Positions 1 to 10,416 of a stretch of DNA of 64,000 nucleotides are shown here, one piece after another (the first letter of the stretch is position 1; each line of letters starts with the position of its first letter). Position numbers and translations under genes: made by a program. The notes beneath the pieces were generated by a model, which saw nothing but the letters and a program-made list of their open reading frames with translations, was not told where the DNA came from and ran no database searches. Origin of the DNA: Wyeomyia smithii (lineage: Eukaryota; Arthropoda; Insecta; Diptera; Culicidae); assembly GCF_029784165.1 (NCBI RefSeq), contig NC_073694.1, forward strand, positions 160,780,995 to 160,844,994, read 5' to 3'.

Positions 1-355
1 AATAACGCGAGAGCCACGAAGCGGGTGCATTACCGCTTACGTTCAAAATGACGGTTTCAGGTTTTAACACATACTTTGAAAATAATATGGACGTCTGTTC
101 TCTGTATTTGAACTGCATTCAAACCATAACTGCAATGTTCATTGAATACCTCACTTGCAAACATGAAAGCCTCTTTTCAATTTTTTCTTTCTATTAGTTG
201 AATAACGCGATGTAACGACATTCTATTCCCTATATATCGGACATGTGTGAAGTCTTGATTAACAGGTGACAACTAGAATTTTGAATTTTTTGAGGTTCTC
301 TGGTGCTCTGACTAAACAACAAAAAGACTGAGAAAGAAATGGGGCAATATATATG

Positions 356-1188
356 TAAGGCGTCGTACACAAATAACGTAACGCTAAAAATCTAGATTTC
401 AGAGCCCCTCCCCTCCTATGTAACAATAAGTAAACCTCTCCCCTAAAATTACGCGTACATCACCGTTACGTAATTGTCTCAACTATCCCATGCCTCCTAT
501 GCAACTAGAGCCTGACAAAGTCATTTTCAATTGACCCGCCGCTTTCAATTGAAAAGCTTTTGTATCATTTTCGAGCACATCGTGAATCACATGACACCCA
601 GTCGAAAGCTCTTGCTTGCAACTGAAGGGCTTGAAATTCATACAAGCGCCTTTCAATTGAAAGCGGGGATTATCATCATCACTCTCAAATGACGATTCTC
701 AATTGAAAATGACAATGAGCGCTGACGGAGATAGATAGCTTCCATACAGTACTTCACGCATATATTTGGAGGAAATATTGATCGGAACTTGCGTAACCTA
801 TTTATTGGATGCCATTGCCGTTCTAACTACGGCTTGCGGTATTATAAAACTACCATCAAACTACGCGATGCGGTGATAATTACAATTGAGACGCTAAAGA
901 AAAGAAAAGAGTCTCTCTATCCGTCACTTTCTCCGTCGATTGAAATAGTCATTAGTTTCATTTGAAATGATCCGAAAGAAGAAAGAGGGAAAGAGAGAAA
1001 CAAGTGATTCGTTGACAGTAGCCGAAAGGAATCAAGTGAAAATGAAACTGTTCGAATCGAAATGACAGCGCGAGTATATCAGTTTCATTGTTTTGTTTTG
1101 AAAATGTCGAAGCCCTGTATGCAACAATAAGTAACACCCCCCCCCCCCCCTCCCTTCATGCGATACGTAATTTGTGTCCGACGCCTTA
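356..1188. mobile_element. TIR element (MITE-like), split by a nested hAT MITE
   Basis: The ends at 356-384 and 1161-1188 are inverted copies of each other (start TAAGGCGTCG, with GTACACAAAT on the left against GGACACAAAT on the right). Both inner flanks share a TAACAATAAG/CAACAATAAG motif followed by C-rich sequence, including a poly-C run at 1138-1150. There is no coding capacity. Without the nested insertion (506-1117) only about 220 bp remain, a normal MITE size. The superfamily is not recognised. Confidence 0.72.
506..1117. mobile_element. hAT-type nonautonomous element (MITE), 612 bp
   Basis: The element is flanked by a perfect 8-bp duplication, TATGCAAC, at 498-505 and 1118-1125. Its ends are TAGAGCCTGAC on the left and, reversed, CAGGGCTTCGAC on the right, with further similarity (CATTTTCAA). 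An 8-bp duplication with YAGRG-type termini is the hAT signature. No transposase is present. Several TTTCAATTGA motifs occur inside, at about 526-535, 544-553, 651-660 and 693-702, and may be internal repeats. It sits inside the 356-1188 element and is therefore the younger of the two. Confidence 0.8.
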
Positions 1189-1197
1189 ACGCCTCTG

Positions 1198-1335
1198 TAG
1201 GCTCGATCCTGTGATCGTATTGGTCAAGACCAAAGGCGCGTTGGCCCTTGCAGAGCGATTACCAGCGAGAAGCAAGTCATCGAGGATCTTTTTCCACGCC
1301 ACGAGCCAAGTCCTTAGCTTCCGGTGGTCCACGTT
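1198..1335 (+). pseudogene. Fragment of R1-clade LINE (segment between endonuclease and RT)
   Basis: This stretch resembles 2445-2560 of the larger R1 copy downstream: both have the series GGTCAAGACCAA/GGCCAAGACCAA, then CAGAGC..TTACCAGCGA/CAGAGCAATCACCAGCGA, then CACGAGC followed by AAGTC/TGAGTC. It encodes no catalytic motif and is short and broken. It is best read as a stray 5'-truncated or rearranged copy of the same family. Confidence 0.55.
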
Positions 1336-1689
1336 CAACGTCACAGTATCTTACACAGTACCAAGAAAAATGAAATTTACAACTAATACAAATGAAAGCA
1401 CATAACGATTTCTAGCACATAAAGTGAAAAACATAATCTATTTCACACCGTTAATAATGCACAATACAGAATCGTTTTAAGCCATGTAAATTTGTACGTT
1501 AATTGACATAAACTTAAAGCTTCGAATATAAATCTGCATGCAAATTCACAATATATTCATTTACTTTGCATGTGAATATAATGCCACACGGAATATTACG
1601 TGGTTTCCAATGCTCCATTTATGTGCATTTAAACTTTTAAAGTAATGTAATTTTTTTTTACTGTGTGGACATAGATCAGGCATTGCGAC
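1336..1689. other. AT-rich gap between R1 fragments
   Basis: This is AT-rich noncoding sequence with ATG-rich words and a T run at 1651-1659. I see no reading frame, TIR or target duplication that identifies it. It could be host sequence or a decayed insertion separating two R1 pieces. Confidence 0.4.
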
Positions 1690-3459
1690 CATATGGACGA
1701 CAGACGGGTTCCCGGTTCAGTAGATCGTGTCGTCCTCGAATGAGGGCTACGTGGTTGCCAAGGTGGACGGAGTACTCTACTGCTGTTGCTATGCTCCGCT
1801 GCGTTGGTCTACAGAAAGGTTCGCTCAGATGGTCGATCGTGTAACCGTGTATCTAGCGGGTCTTAAGCTGTAGGTGGTGGCGGGTAACTTCAACGCTTGG
1901 GCTGTTGAGTGGGGAAGTCGCTGCACTAACCAGAGGAGCCAGCTCAACTTAGATCTGGCCAATGTCGGTGCTGAAAGTACCTACAGCAGAAACGGTGCGG
2001 TGTCGATCATCGACGTGACGTTCGGCAGCCTGGGACTGATCACGAACTGGAGGGTAGACAACGGCCACAGTAATAGCGACCACCAGTCAGTCAACTATAG
2101 CGTGGACAAATCCCAACAACTCGCGGCTGTAAGACATCGCATTTTGATGCCGATGTATTTGACTATCGTGGGCGTGCAAGGCCGCCATGCCTAGGTCTTG
2201 TCAGCTTAGAAATGGAAGGCCTCCAGCATACTGATAAACTGACGCGATAGCCGACCTCCGCAAAGTGTGCCTTCGTGAGAGGCGAAGAAAGCAACGCACG
2301 CGCAGCGATGCGCAAAGATCGGTGCGCCAGGCAGCATTTAAATACGCTAAGGAAACACTTAAGAGCGCGATAAAGGCCTGTAAACGAGCTTGTTTCAATA
2401 GACTTTGTGACAGTGCCAATAAGAACCCATGAAGTTACGCTTATAGGGTAGTTACGGCCAAGACCAAGGCTCGTCAGCCCCGGCAGAGCAATCACCAGCG
2501 ATGCTAGAGCGGATTATTGAGGGAATTTTCGCACACCACGAGCTGAGTCACCACAAACAGCGAGTGACGGCAGCCGCGCAAATGTCGAGGAGGCAGCAAA
2601 GGACGGTGAATTCATTGAGATCGCAAACTCCCAGAAGGTGAGCAAGGCACCGGAACCAGACAGAATCCCGAACCTGACCATTAAAACGGTCGCCGCCGGG
2701 TTGTTCAGGGTGGTCATGCAGAAATGCTCAGACAACGGCCCTTCCCGGGTAAGTGGAAGCGACAGAGGATGGTCTGTCAAGCAGCTAGTTCGGTTTCCGC
2801 AAAGGTAAGTGCAGGTAAGGTGTATGCTATTCTCTCCGTCACCAAAGCAGTCGAAGTAGCACTCCAGCGTAAGATAAGGGACATTCTTTATTGCGCAACT
2901 GTCACGAAGTGGCGGTGCCATTGTACAAGATTCTGGAAAGCTAGATTCAGAATCGAGTGCTGTTCTAAAACACACTTAAGGGTCAGAAATGCGTCCCGAT
3001 TCCGGCAGAAGTACCGCAAGGTTCAGTCCTGGGTCCGGTACTGTGGAATGCCATATATGACAGTGTGCTGAAGCTTAAGCTCCCACCGGGAGCGGTGATT
3101 GTGGGCTTTGCCGACGATATAACTCTAGAAGTATACGGCCAGTCACTCAGCGAGGTCGAGTTGAAAGCCTCGCTCTTCATACGTGTAGTTGAGGATTGGA
3201 TGCACTCCAGGAAACTGGAGTTAGCGCATCATCAGACAGAGGTCATCGTGGTGAACAACCGAAAATCGGAACAAAAGGCGTCGATCAGTGCTGGTGGATG
3301 CACATCGCCTCAAAGCGATCCTTGAAGCTCTTGGGGGTGATGATCGACGACGAGCTCACGTTTGGGAGCCACATCGACTACGCCTGAAAAAAAAGTTTCC
3401 ACGACTAAAGCGGCATTATCGCGTATAATTTCTAAAGGCTCGGCGGTATTTAGCAGTAG
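1690..3459 (+). pseudogene. R1-clade non-LTR retrotransposon copy A, left part (endonuclease to RT)
   Basis: The left part of a decayed R1-clade LINE ORF2. The endonuclease tail is seen at 1874-2130 (GNFNAWAVEWGS, then SIIDVTF, then the catalytic-type SDHQ). The RT region follows with frame changes: IANSQKVSKAPEPD near 2624, an EVALQRKIRDILYCATVT block near 2852, and VGFADDITLEVYG with the catalytic FADD at 3107-3118. The family's usual continuation (ELAHHQTEVIVVNN, LKLLGVMIDDELTFGSHIDYA) runs to about 3386. Multiple stops and frameshifts rule out function. In an intact element this protein nicks the target and reverse-transcribes its own RNA. The copy is cut at 3459 by an RTE insertion and resumes at 4253 or just after it. 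Confidence 0.85.
3448..3459. repeat. Target-site duplication of the RTE insertion, left copy
   Basis: The 12-mer ATTTAGCAGTAG here matches ATTTAACAGTAG at 4253-4264 in 11 of 12 positions. The host R1 frame reads straight on when the bases between the copies are ignored, which supports this boundary. Confidence 0.75.
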
Positions 3460-4252
3460 CAACAATAATTGGTGTTAACCGTAGAGTAGTTGAGGAGGCC
3501 TTTACGGTTCTCAAAAGGGAAGCTGCGTGAATTGGACTCACCATAAATACTGCCAACACGAAGTACATGGTGGTTGGCAGAGAGCGTGGTAGTTCTACGG
3601 GTGTTGGTTCTGCGGTGAAGATGGATGGGGATACTTTCGAAGTGGTCGACAAATTTGTTTATCTTGGCAATCTCGTGACATGTGACAACGAGGTGAGCCA
3701 CGAGGTTAAGAGGCGGAATGCGGTGGCGACTAGGGCTTATTACGGATTGCATAGCCAGCTTAGGTCCCGTAGTATACAGATCCGTACGAAATTTTCGCTC
3801 TATAGGACTCTGATCCTCCCGGTGGCGCTCTACAGACATGAATCGTGGACGTGGAAAAAGGCCAATCGACGAGCGCTTGGGGTCTTCGAGCATACAATCC
3901 TGCGATCAATACTCGGAGGCAAACTAGAGAACGCGGTGTGGCGCAGGCGCATGAACCACGAGCTGTACGAAGTATACGCTGATATTGTCAAGCTGATGAA
4001 ACACGACAGGTTACAGTGGGCTGGCCATGTAGCACGGATGGCGGATGAGCGACTGGCAAAGATAATATTTAGTAGACAACCGGATAGAGGCTGACGACTT
4101 CGAGGCAAACCGCGCACGCGCTGGATGTGTGCTGTCGATGAGGATGCCAGAGCAGCGGGTGTAAGGGGAGACTGGAGAGTAGCAGCCCAAGACCGAGTTT
4201 TGTGGAGACGTATCCTGGATCCGGCATAGGATCGCCATAAAAGAAGAAGAAC
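3460..4252 (+). pseudogene. 5'-truncated RTE-clade retrotransposon (ORF2 C-terminal third)
   Basis: A frame from 3567 to an in-frame TGA at 4092-4094, continuing in the same frame to TAG at 4227-4229, encodes the C-terminal part of an RTE/BovB-type RT. Recognisable blocks are FEVVDKFVYLGNLVTCDNE, RAYYGLHSQLRSR, LYRTLILPVALY, WRRRMNHELYEVY, LQWAGHVARMADERL and, past the stop, DWRVAAQDRVLW. The endonuclease and catalytic YADD are missing, so the copy is 5'-truncated, as LINE insertions often are. It ends in an A-rich AAAAGAAGAAGAAC tail. A second RTE-clade copy, with related motifs, lies at 23050-26155. Confidence 0.88.
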
Positions 4253-4620
4253 ATTTAACAGTAGGCGAAAGCTGCTAACTAGCGTGGCAACGTTCATGCT
4301 CAGGTATGGCGGACCCTTGTGGTCCGACTCACCCCGGAGATATCCGGATGAATCAATTCGTTTGTCCACGTTTCGCACAGGTAAAGAGCGAAATGTTGAC
4401 AGTGAGCGTGCCGGATACTACTCCGGAAAACATATTGGGAAGGATGTGCGAAAACGAGAGCACCTGGAGAGCAGTCATCACGGCTGCTTCCAAGATCGTT
4501 CTCACACTGCAAGGCACCAATCGTTGGAATACCCATCGAAATGCCAGTGAATGCTAACGCTGCCCACACTCGCCCTTCTTCCTGAAGCAATGCCTAACGG
4601 CGGTCCCAGGGAGGGTTGAA
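4253..4620 (+). pseudogene. R1-clade copy A, right part (RT end and C-terminal domain)
   Basis: Reading resumes with RRKLLTSVATFMLRYGGPLW near 4265, in frame with the left part. After an internal deletion it jumps to FVCPRFAQVKSEML (4356 on), the family's C-terminal domain, ending TWRAVITAASKIV near 4500. The deletion removed the segment that normally links the RT and the cysteine-rich domain. The 3' UTR appears to end near 4620, where the next R1 copy begins. The piece is non-functional. Confidence 0.8.
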
Positions 4621-4624
4621 GTCG

Positions 4625-5334
4625 GAGAAATGTAAATCAGGGATGGTCGACCAGTTTGCCGGATAACCAATTCATGAACGACGACAGCCTTGTCGAGGGT
4701 GAGGGAAAGGCAAGGGTTACGATTGAGGAACTCGTCGTGATTGCCAACTCCTTAAAGGTGAGCACGGCACCAGAGCTGGATGGAATCTCGAACCTGGGTC
4801 TCAGGATGACTATCAAAATGGCCTCCGAGCTGCTCCGGATTCTCATGCAATGGTATCTGAATGACTGCCTCTTTCTGGAGAGGTTAAAGTTACATAAATT
4901 GATCCTACTACTGAAGCCTGGGACACTGCGGGCAAGGATTGAGAGGATTATCTTCAACAAACTGTGTGAAGTATACAGAGGATGTAAATGGTCTTGCAAG
5001 TAACCAGGCAAGGCTTCCGGAAGGGCAGGTTCACGCTGGATGCTGTTCTTCTTTAGCAAGACACCGCCGGAGGTAGCACTCCAGCGTAAGAGAGGGGACA
5101 TTCACTATTGCGCAGTTGTCACGCCCGACGTGGAAAATGCGTTCAATAACGCCGGTTGGGACTCCCTAGGGCTCAGGAGCATCGGTGTACCGGTGTCGCA
5201 GAACAAGATTCTTAAAATCGAGTACTTGTTTACAACACGGAGGCGGTTCAAAAGTGCGTCCCAATCCCTGCAGAAGTACCGCGAGACTCCATCCTTTGGT
5301 GTTGTGGAATGTCATGCATGACGGAGTGTTGAAG
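4625..5334 (+). pseudogene. R1-clade copy B, left part (RT N-terminus)
   Basis: A 5'-truncated copy of the same R1 family. A frame at 4656-5003 reads TIEELVVIANSLKVSTAPELDGIS, then MASELLRILMQW and LILLLKPG, the N-terminal RT fingers. A second frame from 5060 gives PEVALQRKRGDIHYCAVVTPDVENAFNNAGWDSL and, after a shift, VLWNVMHDGVLK. The copy is cut at about 5334, immediately before the catalytic FADD block, by the 5335-6910 insertion. It lies head-to-tail with copy A. Confidence 0.82.
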
Positions 5335-6910
5335 CCAGGCATGCCAATGCACAGTGGTCTAAGCTCGAAAAATCGTGATCGTTTTAGATTTGACTGTGAA
5401 ATATTGATTTTATGTACCCAGTGTCTTCAGCAAGTTTATCCCATATAACAAGGCCTTTCTTTTGGCGTTTTCGGTTTTTTCATCAATCTCTCTAGTAGTT
5501 GGATAAAAAAACTATTTTTTCTAGTTTTCAAAATACCAGATTGCTTTCTTCAGCAAAGTTGTAGTAAAATCTATAATAAAGAGAGTTGCTGAACACTGTA
5601 ATCTTCTGTCTGTACGTCTGATTTGACGAAATAGAGTTTCATGAGGAACACTCCTCAAAATTAGTTTGTTGTCCATAACTTTTTCTGTAATCGTCGAAAC
5701 AATTTAAAATGTTCTAAGATTTTGTTGGTTCTGTTAAACCTTGCTTTTTTGTAGAATGTATTGGTTTGATATTTTCATTTGTTATAAAGATATTTCTAGT
5801 TTTTTGCTGAAAATAGCCATATTTTGAGCCCATATTTCTCCGAAGATTGCAGAATATTTTGCTTGCATTTATAATCCGGTTTTTTTCCACAAGACTTGAT
5901 ATAAATGTACTGAAGCGTTGTGGAGCCATCCTTAGCTGTTGCTTCTGGTAGAAAGTTGAACACAGAAAAATTCGATAGATATTGCATCGACATGGCGCGA
6001 AAGTTAGTGGAGTTATATCCATGGTACTATCTACCTGCGTCAGCACACAAAATACTAATTCGCGGTGCACAGATTGCTGACCAAACACGTGAACGTCATT
6101 CCCGTAAAATTCCGCGGGTGGGATATTCTTCACCGCTTGCTGGAGCTATCGAATCCACTAATTTCTAACAAAGGTAGCATCACTTGTAAACTGAGCGAAG
6201 GTTATCAACTGACGCTTCATATTTGTTAGATTTAACTAAAACAGAAGAAGATTTGGAATCATCGGAATCTAGACCAGTTGGGTTGGTTGTGAGTGGATCA
6301 CGCCACCCCACAACCATCGACACCTATGTTGGCGTTGGGATTTGAACCCAGGCATCGAGCGTGGTTAGCGGAGACGTTACCAACCACGCTAGCCCTCCGC
6401 CTGTTTTCACTATCTTTGAAAACAACCGATTTATATTAAAAAAAAACACATTTTACGCTCTAACTTTTTTATTTCAAGATTCATCTCGAAACTGTCTTTG
6501 AACGACTTTTAGAGCTTTTTACGAGAAACAATTTGCAATGCTGGCATGGTAAATATCTCAATTTTACTCAAAGTTATTAATATTTTTCATTAAAAACATG
6601 CGTTTTTCATTTGTATGTCATTCTTTTTGGGACAAACATAATAAATATATCTTGGTCTCTTTTTAAAGGGCATATTTAACTCTTTAAATGGAGGAAATTT
6701 TAAAAATATGTTATTTTTTCAGTTTGAGTAAACTCAATTTTAAAACGCGACAAAAATTTCAATAATTTTATACATTATGAATATATAAACATCCAGATTT
6801 ATTTTTTGGTGTTTTTTCTCATAACTAGGAATAATTACTATTAATTTGATCCAAAAAGATTAAAAATCGATCAACTGGTTCAAAAGTTATGAATTTTTTT
6901 AAATAAAATA
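5335..6910. mobile_element. Composite AT-rich insertion splitting R1 copy B
   Basis: R1 coding sequence stops at about 5334 and resumes at about 6911, so these 1.58 kb arrived later. The left edge contains GCACAGTGGTCTAAG, close to the terminal motif (CACAGTGGTCCAA) of the palindrome at 52009-53686. No matching right terminus is seen. Inside are a TTCAGCAAAGTTGTAG motif near 5550 shared with AT-rich foldback repeats elsewhere in the window, a tRNA-like SINE head (6290-6412, minus strand) and AT-rich filler. About 30 bp of R1, including the FADD codons, are absent at the junction. Confidence 0.65.
6290..6412 (-). repeat. tRNA-derived SINE head
   Basis: On the minus strand the sequence starts GGCGGAGGGCTAGCGTGGTT, which contains an A-box-like element. 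It is followed about 40 nt later by GGGTTCAAATCCC, a good B box (GGTTCRANTCC). The T arm (TGGG/CCCA) can form, but the anticodon arm does not form a regular cloverleaf and the acceptor stem has mismatches. This is therefore a pol III promoter head of a SINE and not a tRNA gene. The SINE tail would lie leftward on the plus strand. Confidence 0.65.
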
Positions 6911-7560
6911 CATCGACATATCGCTGGAAGTCTACAGCGAGTCGATCGGAGAGGTCGAGTTAAAGGCCGAGCATTGCATACGCAAGGTTGAGGACTGGAT
7001 GCACCCCAGGAAACTGGAGTGAGCGCACCATGAGACGAAGGTCACAGTTGTGAATAATAGAGCAACAGGAGGTAGTCAGATTTGGAGACTGCGCCATTAC
7101 GCCATTGTCTGTAAGAGGGCCTCAACGGCTATGACAACCTCCCTCTCTCTCAAATGATATCGAATAGCTTAGCGGTGTACGGTAGCAAGCGAAATCTTCT
7201 TGCCAGAGTAGTTGCGTCCATACTTAGGTATGATGGACTAGTGGGGTCAGTTATCGTGGTAAATGTCATTCTAGATGATCAGATGACAGCGGTAATGGTA
7301 CAATTCCGCAAAGGTCAGATGGACGTTCCAACTTATTCCGGGGATATCCGGAACTTCCACCAGACACAGATTCTGTCAGGTCATGGCTGCTTCAGACAGT
7401 ATCTACACAGGTTCGAGTACGCGGGGTTTCCATGTGTCCTGTGTACGTGTATGTGGAAGTTACCGCTGAGCATGTCTTCTTCGTATGCTCTCGTTTTGCG
7501 CGTATGTTAAGTGACATGATGGTAGTCCGGCAGATGGTTCCTTGGTGGATTTCCGATCTT
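6911..7560 (+). pseudogene. R1-clade copy B, right part (RT end and C-terminal domain)
   Basis: The R1 reading resumes with DISLEVYSESIGEVELKAE, then VEDWMHPRKLE, then KRNLLARVVASILRYDG (near 7186). A frame shift later come TAEHVFFVCSRFARMLSDMM (about 7465-7524) and QMVPWWISDL. The VFFVC-x-RF motif is the C-terminal zinc-type domain of this family. Stops such as TGA after RKLE (7021) show that it is dead. Confidence 0.8.
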
Positions 7561-8423
7561 TGAGCACCAATGAACTTGGAATTTATTCTAGTTTAGTTAA
7601 CGTATATAAAAATTAAAACGTCAGAAACAGTTCTTCGCGTTGCAAAAATGTTTCGAAATCCGAAACTTTTCCCGTGTGAGTTGGTCTCGTCAAGTTCTCA
7701 AGTAATACTAGGAAACAAGGAGAGTATTTCAGTTAAATGAAACCTTTCCATCAAAATTGATTTATTATTCGTGAAGTTCAGGCCATTGCAAAATTAACAA
7801 AATTTCACTTGTCTCAATCATTTTGTCTATCCCTGTAAATTGTTGTCAAATGCTTTTGAAGCAATTCAAAAAGTTTTCGCTACGGTTTTCTAGATTACTC
7901 TCAATTAGTTCCAAGAGGAACACAAAATGCTTGTCATATGATTTCAAATTATACCCAAAAACATGCTAGAATGTCTCTAAAACAATTTTATGACCCTTGA
8001 ATAATTCTGAAGTGATAATAAAATATTCTGAAAATATACAAAACAATCATAAATAATTTGAAAATGATGTGTAAAAAAAATAAAATGATTGGATAATTTC
8101 ACTAGTCACAAAACAATTCTCTTATTGAGCTTGAGAATCAACCTTCGACTCCGAACACCGACACCGAACGGTTTGGTTCAACGAGGTTTGGAACTCATGA
8201 CCATCCTCTTGTCAAAGCGGACTCTGTAACCGTGGGACTACGAGCTCTCTCTATTCCAAACTGTGAGGGTTGTGATGATGGACTACACGAGCTTAGTCGA
8301 ATGTTTTATCCCCAAACGATGCCTTGGACCCAGTTTGAAAACCGTCTTTTCATTGTGATTGCGATACTTTTCTAGGAGAAACGAGTTATAGTTTCAAAAA
8401 AAAAAAAAAATTAGGTGCGGATA
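7561..8423. other. AT-rich flank with a tRNA-like SINE head fragment
   Basis: The stretch is mostly AT-rich and noncoding. At 8195-8260 (minus strand) there is a decayed tRNA-like head, with CAAAGCGGACTCTGTAACC shared with the SINEs at 19030-19915 and 54891-55381 but a damaged B box. A poly-A run lies at 8396-8410. The Gypsy-type element begins immediately to the right. No gene is seen. Confidence 0.5.
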
Positions 8424-8427
8424 TGTA

Positions 8428-8765
8428 CGTTACACCACGACCGACCGGCCTAGGCGCACCCGGAGCCGAGACGTCAGCAAAAACCCAGCTGAGGCCCGTA
8501 GCAACAAGCGGAGGAACCAAACTAGCAACGAAACCATAAATTGACAATCGATGACGACTGCAGGATTCGATCGAACCACGCGGACAAAGGCTGCATCAGA
8601 ATTGAACCACCGGAGGAACGACGAGTCAGCGGATTTAGTTTATTTAAGCTTTCTAGATTTAATTTTCAATTCAGTCTTGTGTGTAATTCAGTAGTGATCG
8701 GACATTAAAGTGTTAATCGTAGTAATAAAGTTTTTTTTGTTCCCGCGATAAATCACGGCATAATT
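8428..8765 (+). repeat. 5' LTR of the Gypsy-type element
   Basis: This 338-bp repeat pairs with 15404-15742. The two copies differ by a T/C in ACTAGCAACG against ACCAGCAACG, a G/A in TGCAGGATTC against TGCAAGATTC, and one T in a homopolymer (8 against 9). A polyadenylation-type AATAAA lies at 8724-8729 and an initiator-like TTCAGTCTTG upstream of it. No clear TATA box is seen, which is common in this group. Confidence 0.95.
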
Positions 8766-8777
8766 GGCGCAGTCTCA
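8765..8777 (+). promoter_or_regulatory. Primer binding site of the LTR element
   Basis: TGGCGCAGTCTCA begins at the last base of the LTR. TGG complements the CCA end of a tRNA, and GGCGCAGTC resembles the PBS of 17.6/297-type elements, which prime from tRNA-Ser (family knowledge). The exact tRNA cannot be fixed by eye. Confidence 0.7.
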
Positions 8778-9231
8778 AGGCCAAGTGGTTAGACAAAGTG
8801 AACAGTGTTAACAGAGTGAATATCTAGTATCACAGTCACCGAGTTCTACAAAGAGGAACAGCCCACGTCTATGGCAGACAACTGATACACCCAGCAAGAA
8901 CAACCCCTGAGTGAACATCAAGGACTTGCGGATATCAGAGGACCGATCCCGCCATTTGGAAACCTACCCCATCCATCCGTCACTTCACACCAAGACTCCA
9001 GGAGATGAAAGCAGTAATCTTCCTGTAAGTAACCACAATCATTTTTCTAAGATTAACACAAACAAAACCATACTAATTCAGAGGTGCGAGCCCCCACCAG
9101 CGGTAAGCGGACACCTGAAATATCACAAAGTGAAAAAACAAAACTAACAACTAACCGTGAAAGTGCAGTGTAAGTGAATACTGACAACAAATCTATACGC
9201 AATACAAAGCAAACGAAGTTAATTTATTATA

Positions 9232-10416
9232 ATGGCCGAGCGCGACTTAATGATCTCACCAGATCTCGCAGCCCCAGAACTTTATGAAGAAGAGCCACAA
9301 CCAGCTCCTCAACCAGCCCCACAACCGGCAATCACAATTGAGGGTTTACTTCAGCACATAAGAAGTTTAACCCAGAACCAAAATGAGTTGATTGAACAAC
9401 TCAGAAATTTAAAAGAGAAGGCGGATGATCCTTTTATGCAATTCAGGACTCCAGACCCAATCAAAAATCTAACAACATTTAGTGGAAATAAAAAAGAGAC
9501 CCATGCATGGCTGGAAGACGCGGAAAATACTCTCGAACTTTTTAGAAGATACCGAGATGAACCAGTGTATAGCCAATTAGTCAGGGCAGTGAAAAATAAA
9601 ATTACGGGCGAAGCCAAAGAGAATTTGATCGCTGCTGGCAACCCGAACAGCTGGCTAGAAATTAAAGAGGTGATTTTGAATTCCTACGGGGATAGACGTG
9701 ACCTTACGTCACACATCCAATCATTATTTTACATAACACAAGGGAAAAAGACAATTCCTGAGTATTATAATAAAATCAAAACCATCGACACCGCTATCAA
9801 ATCGACAGCGGCGACGATGGAAGATTATCAGAATGCAACTAAGGCAATAAACAATTTAGTAAGCTTGATGACGCTTACTAGATTCATAGATGGCCTCACA
9901 GACGAATTGTCTATGCATGTGAGGAGCTATCGACCAAAAACATTGGAAGAAGCTTACGCTATAACAACGCAATACGCGAATGCCGCGTACAGGCAAAAAT
10001 TTAACAAACATTCCAGTTCAACCTCTAACAATTCATTCAATTCAAAACCGTTTTCAAATTCCAACAACGGTAATCAGACGAATACAAAACCCAACTACAC
10101 GAACAACAACAACAACAGCAACAACAAGCACGGTAACACGTTCAACGCGAAACCGAACGGATCAGGGAAATTTCAAACCCCTAGAGGTCCACCGGTGGAC
10201 GACGACGTTTCAATGAAAACCGCAAAGTCCTGTACGGAGGTGAACAACCACGAAACCAAACCAAAACAAGAAAGCGAATTCAGCAAAAACTACGAGGATG
10301 AGTACGACACCTCTAATCAGCTGGAGGAATCAGCTCTGAACTCGGAAGACGATGATTACTTCGTCGACGAGGAGTTAAATTTTCACGTGGTAGAAGAGCC
10401 ACGTCGAAAAATATAA
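9232..10416 (+). CDS. gag: Gag polyprotein of the errantivirus-like element
   Basis: An intact 394-residue frame. The N-terminus has a PQPAP repeat (residues about 22-33), then a predicted coiled helix (NQNELIEQLRNLKEK), a Ty3/Gypsy capsid-type domain starting at FSGNKKETHAWLEDAENTL (about residue 83) and running to about residue 255, an Asn-rich linker (about 262-305) and an acidic C-terminus. No CCHC zinc knuckle is present, as expected for errantiviruses. It would build the particle that packages the element RNA. The start ATG follows an A-rich leader, and the frame overlaps the upstream end of the pol frame, which lies at -1 relative to gag. It is the only undamaged gene of the element. 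Confidence 0.93.
   Translation: MAERDLMISPDLAAPELYEEEPQPAPQPAPQPAITIEGLLQHIRSLTQNQNELIEQLRNLKEKADDPFMQFRTPDPIKNLTTFSGNKKETHAWLEDAENTLELFRRYRDEPVYSQLVRAVKNKITGEAKENLIAAGNPNSWLEIKEVILNSYGDRRDLTSHIQSLFYITQGKKTIPEYYNKIKTIDTAIKSTAATMEDYQNATKAINNLVSLMTLTRFIDGLTDELSMHVRSYRPKTLEEAYAITTQYANAAYRQKFNKHSSSTSNNSFNSKPFSNSNNGNQTNTKPNYTNNNNNSNNKHGNTFNAKPNGSGKFQTPRGPPVDDDVSMKTAKSCTEVNNHETKPKQESEFSKNYEDEYDTSNQLEESALNSEDDDYFVDEELNFHVVEEPRRKI

Noticed and set aside
6290..6412. Possible tRNA gene on the minus strand
   Set aside because: A and B boxes are present, but the anticodon arm and acceptor stem do not pair properly. It fits a SINE head.
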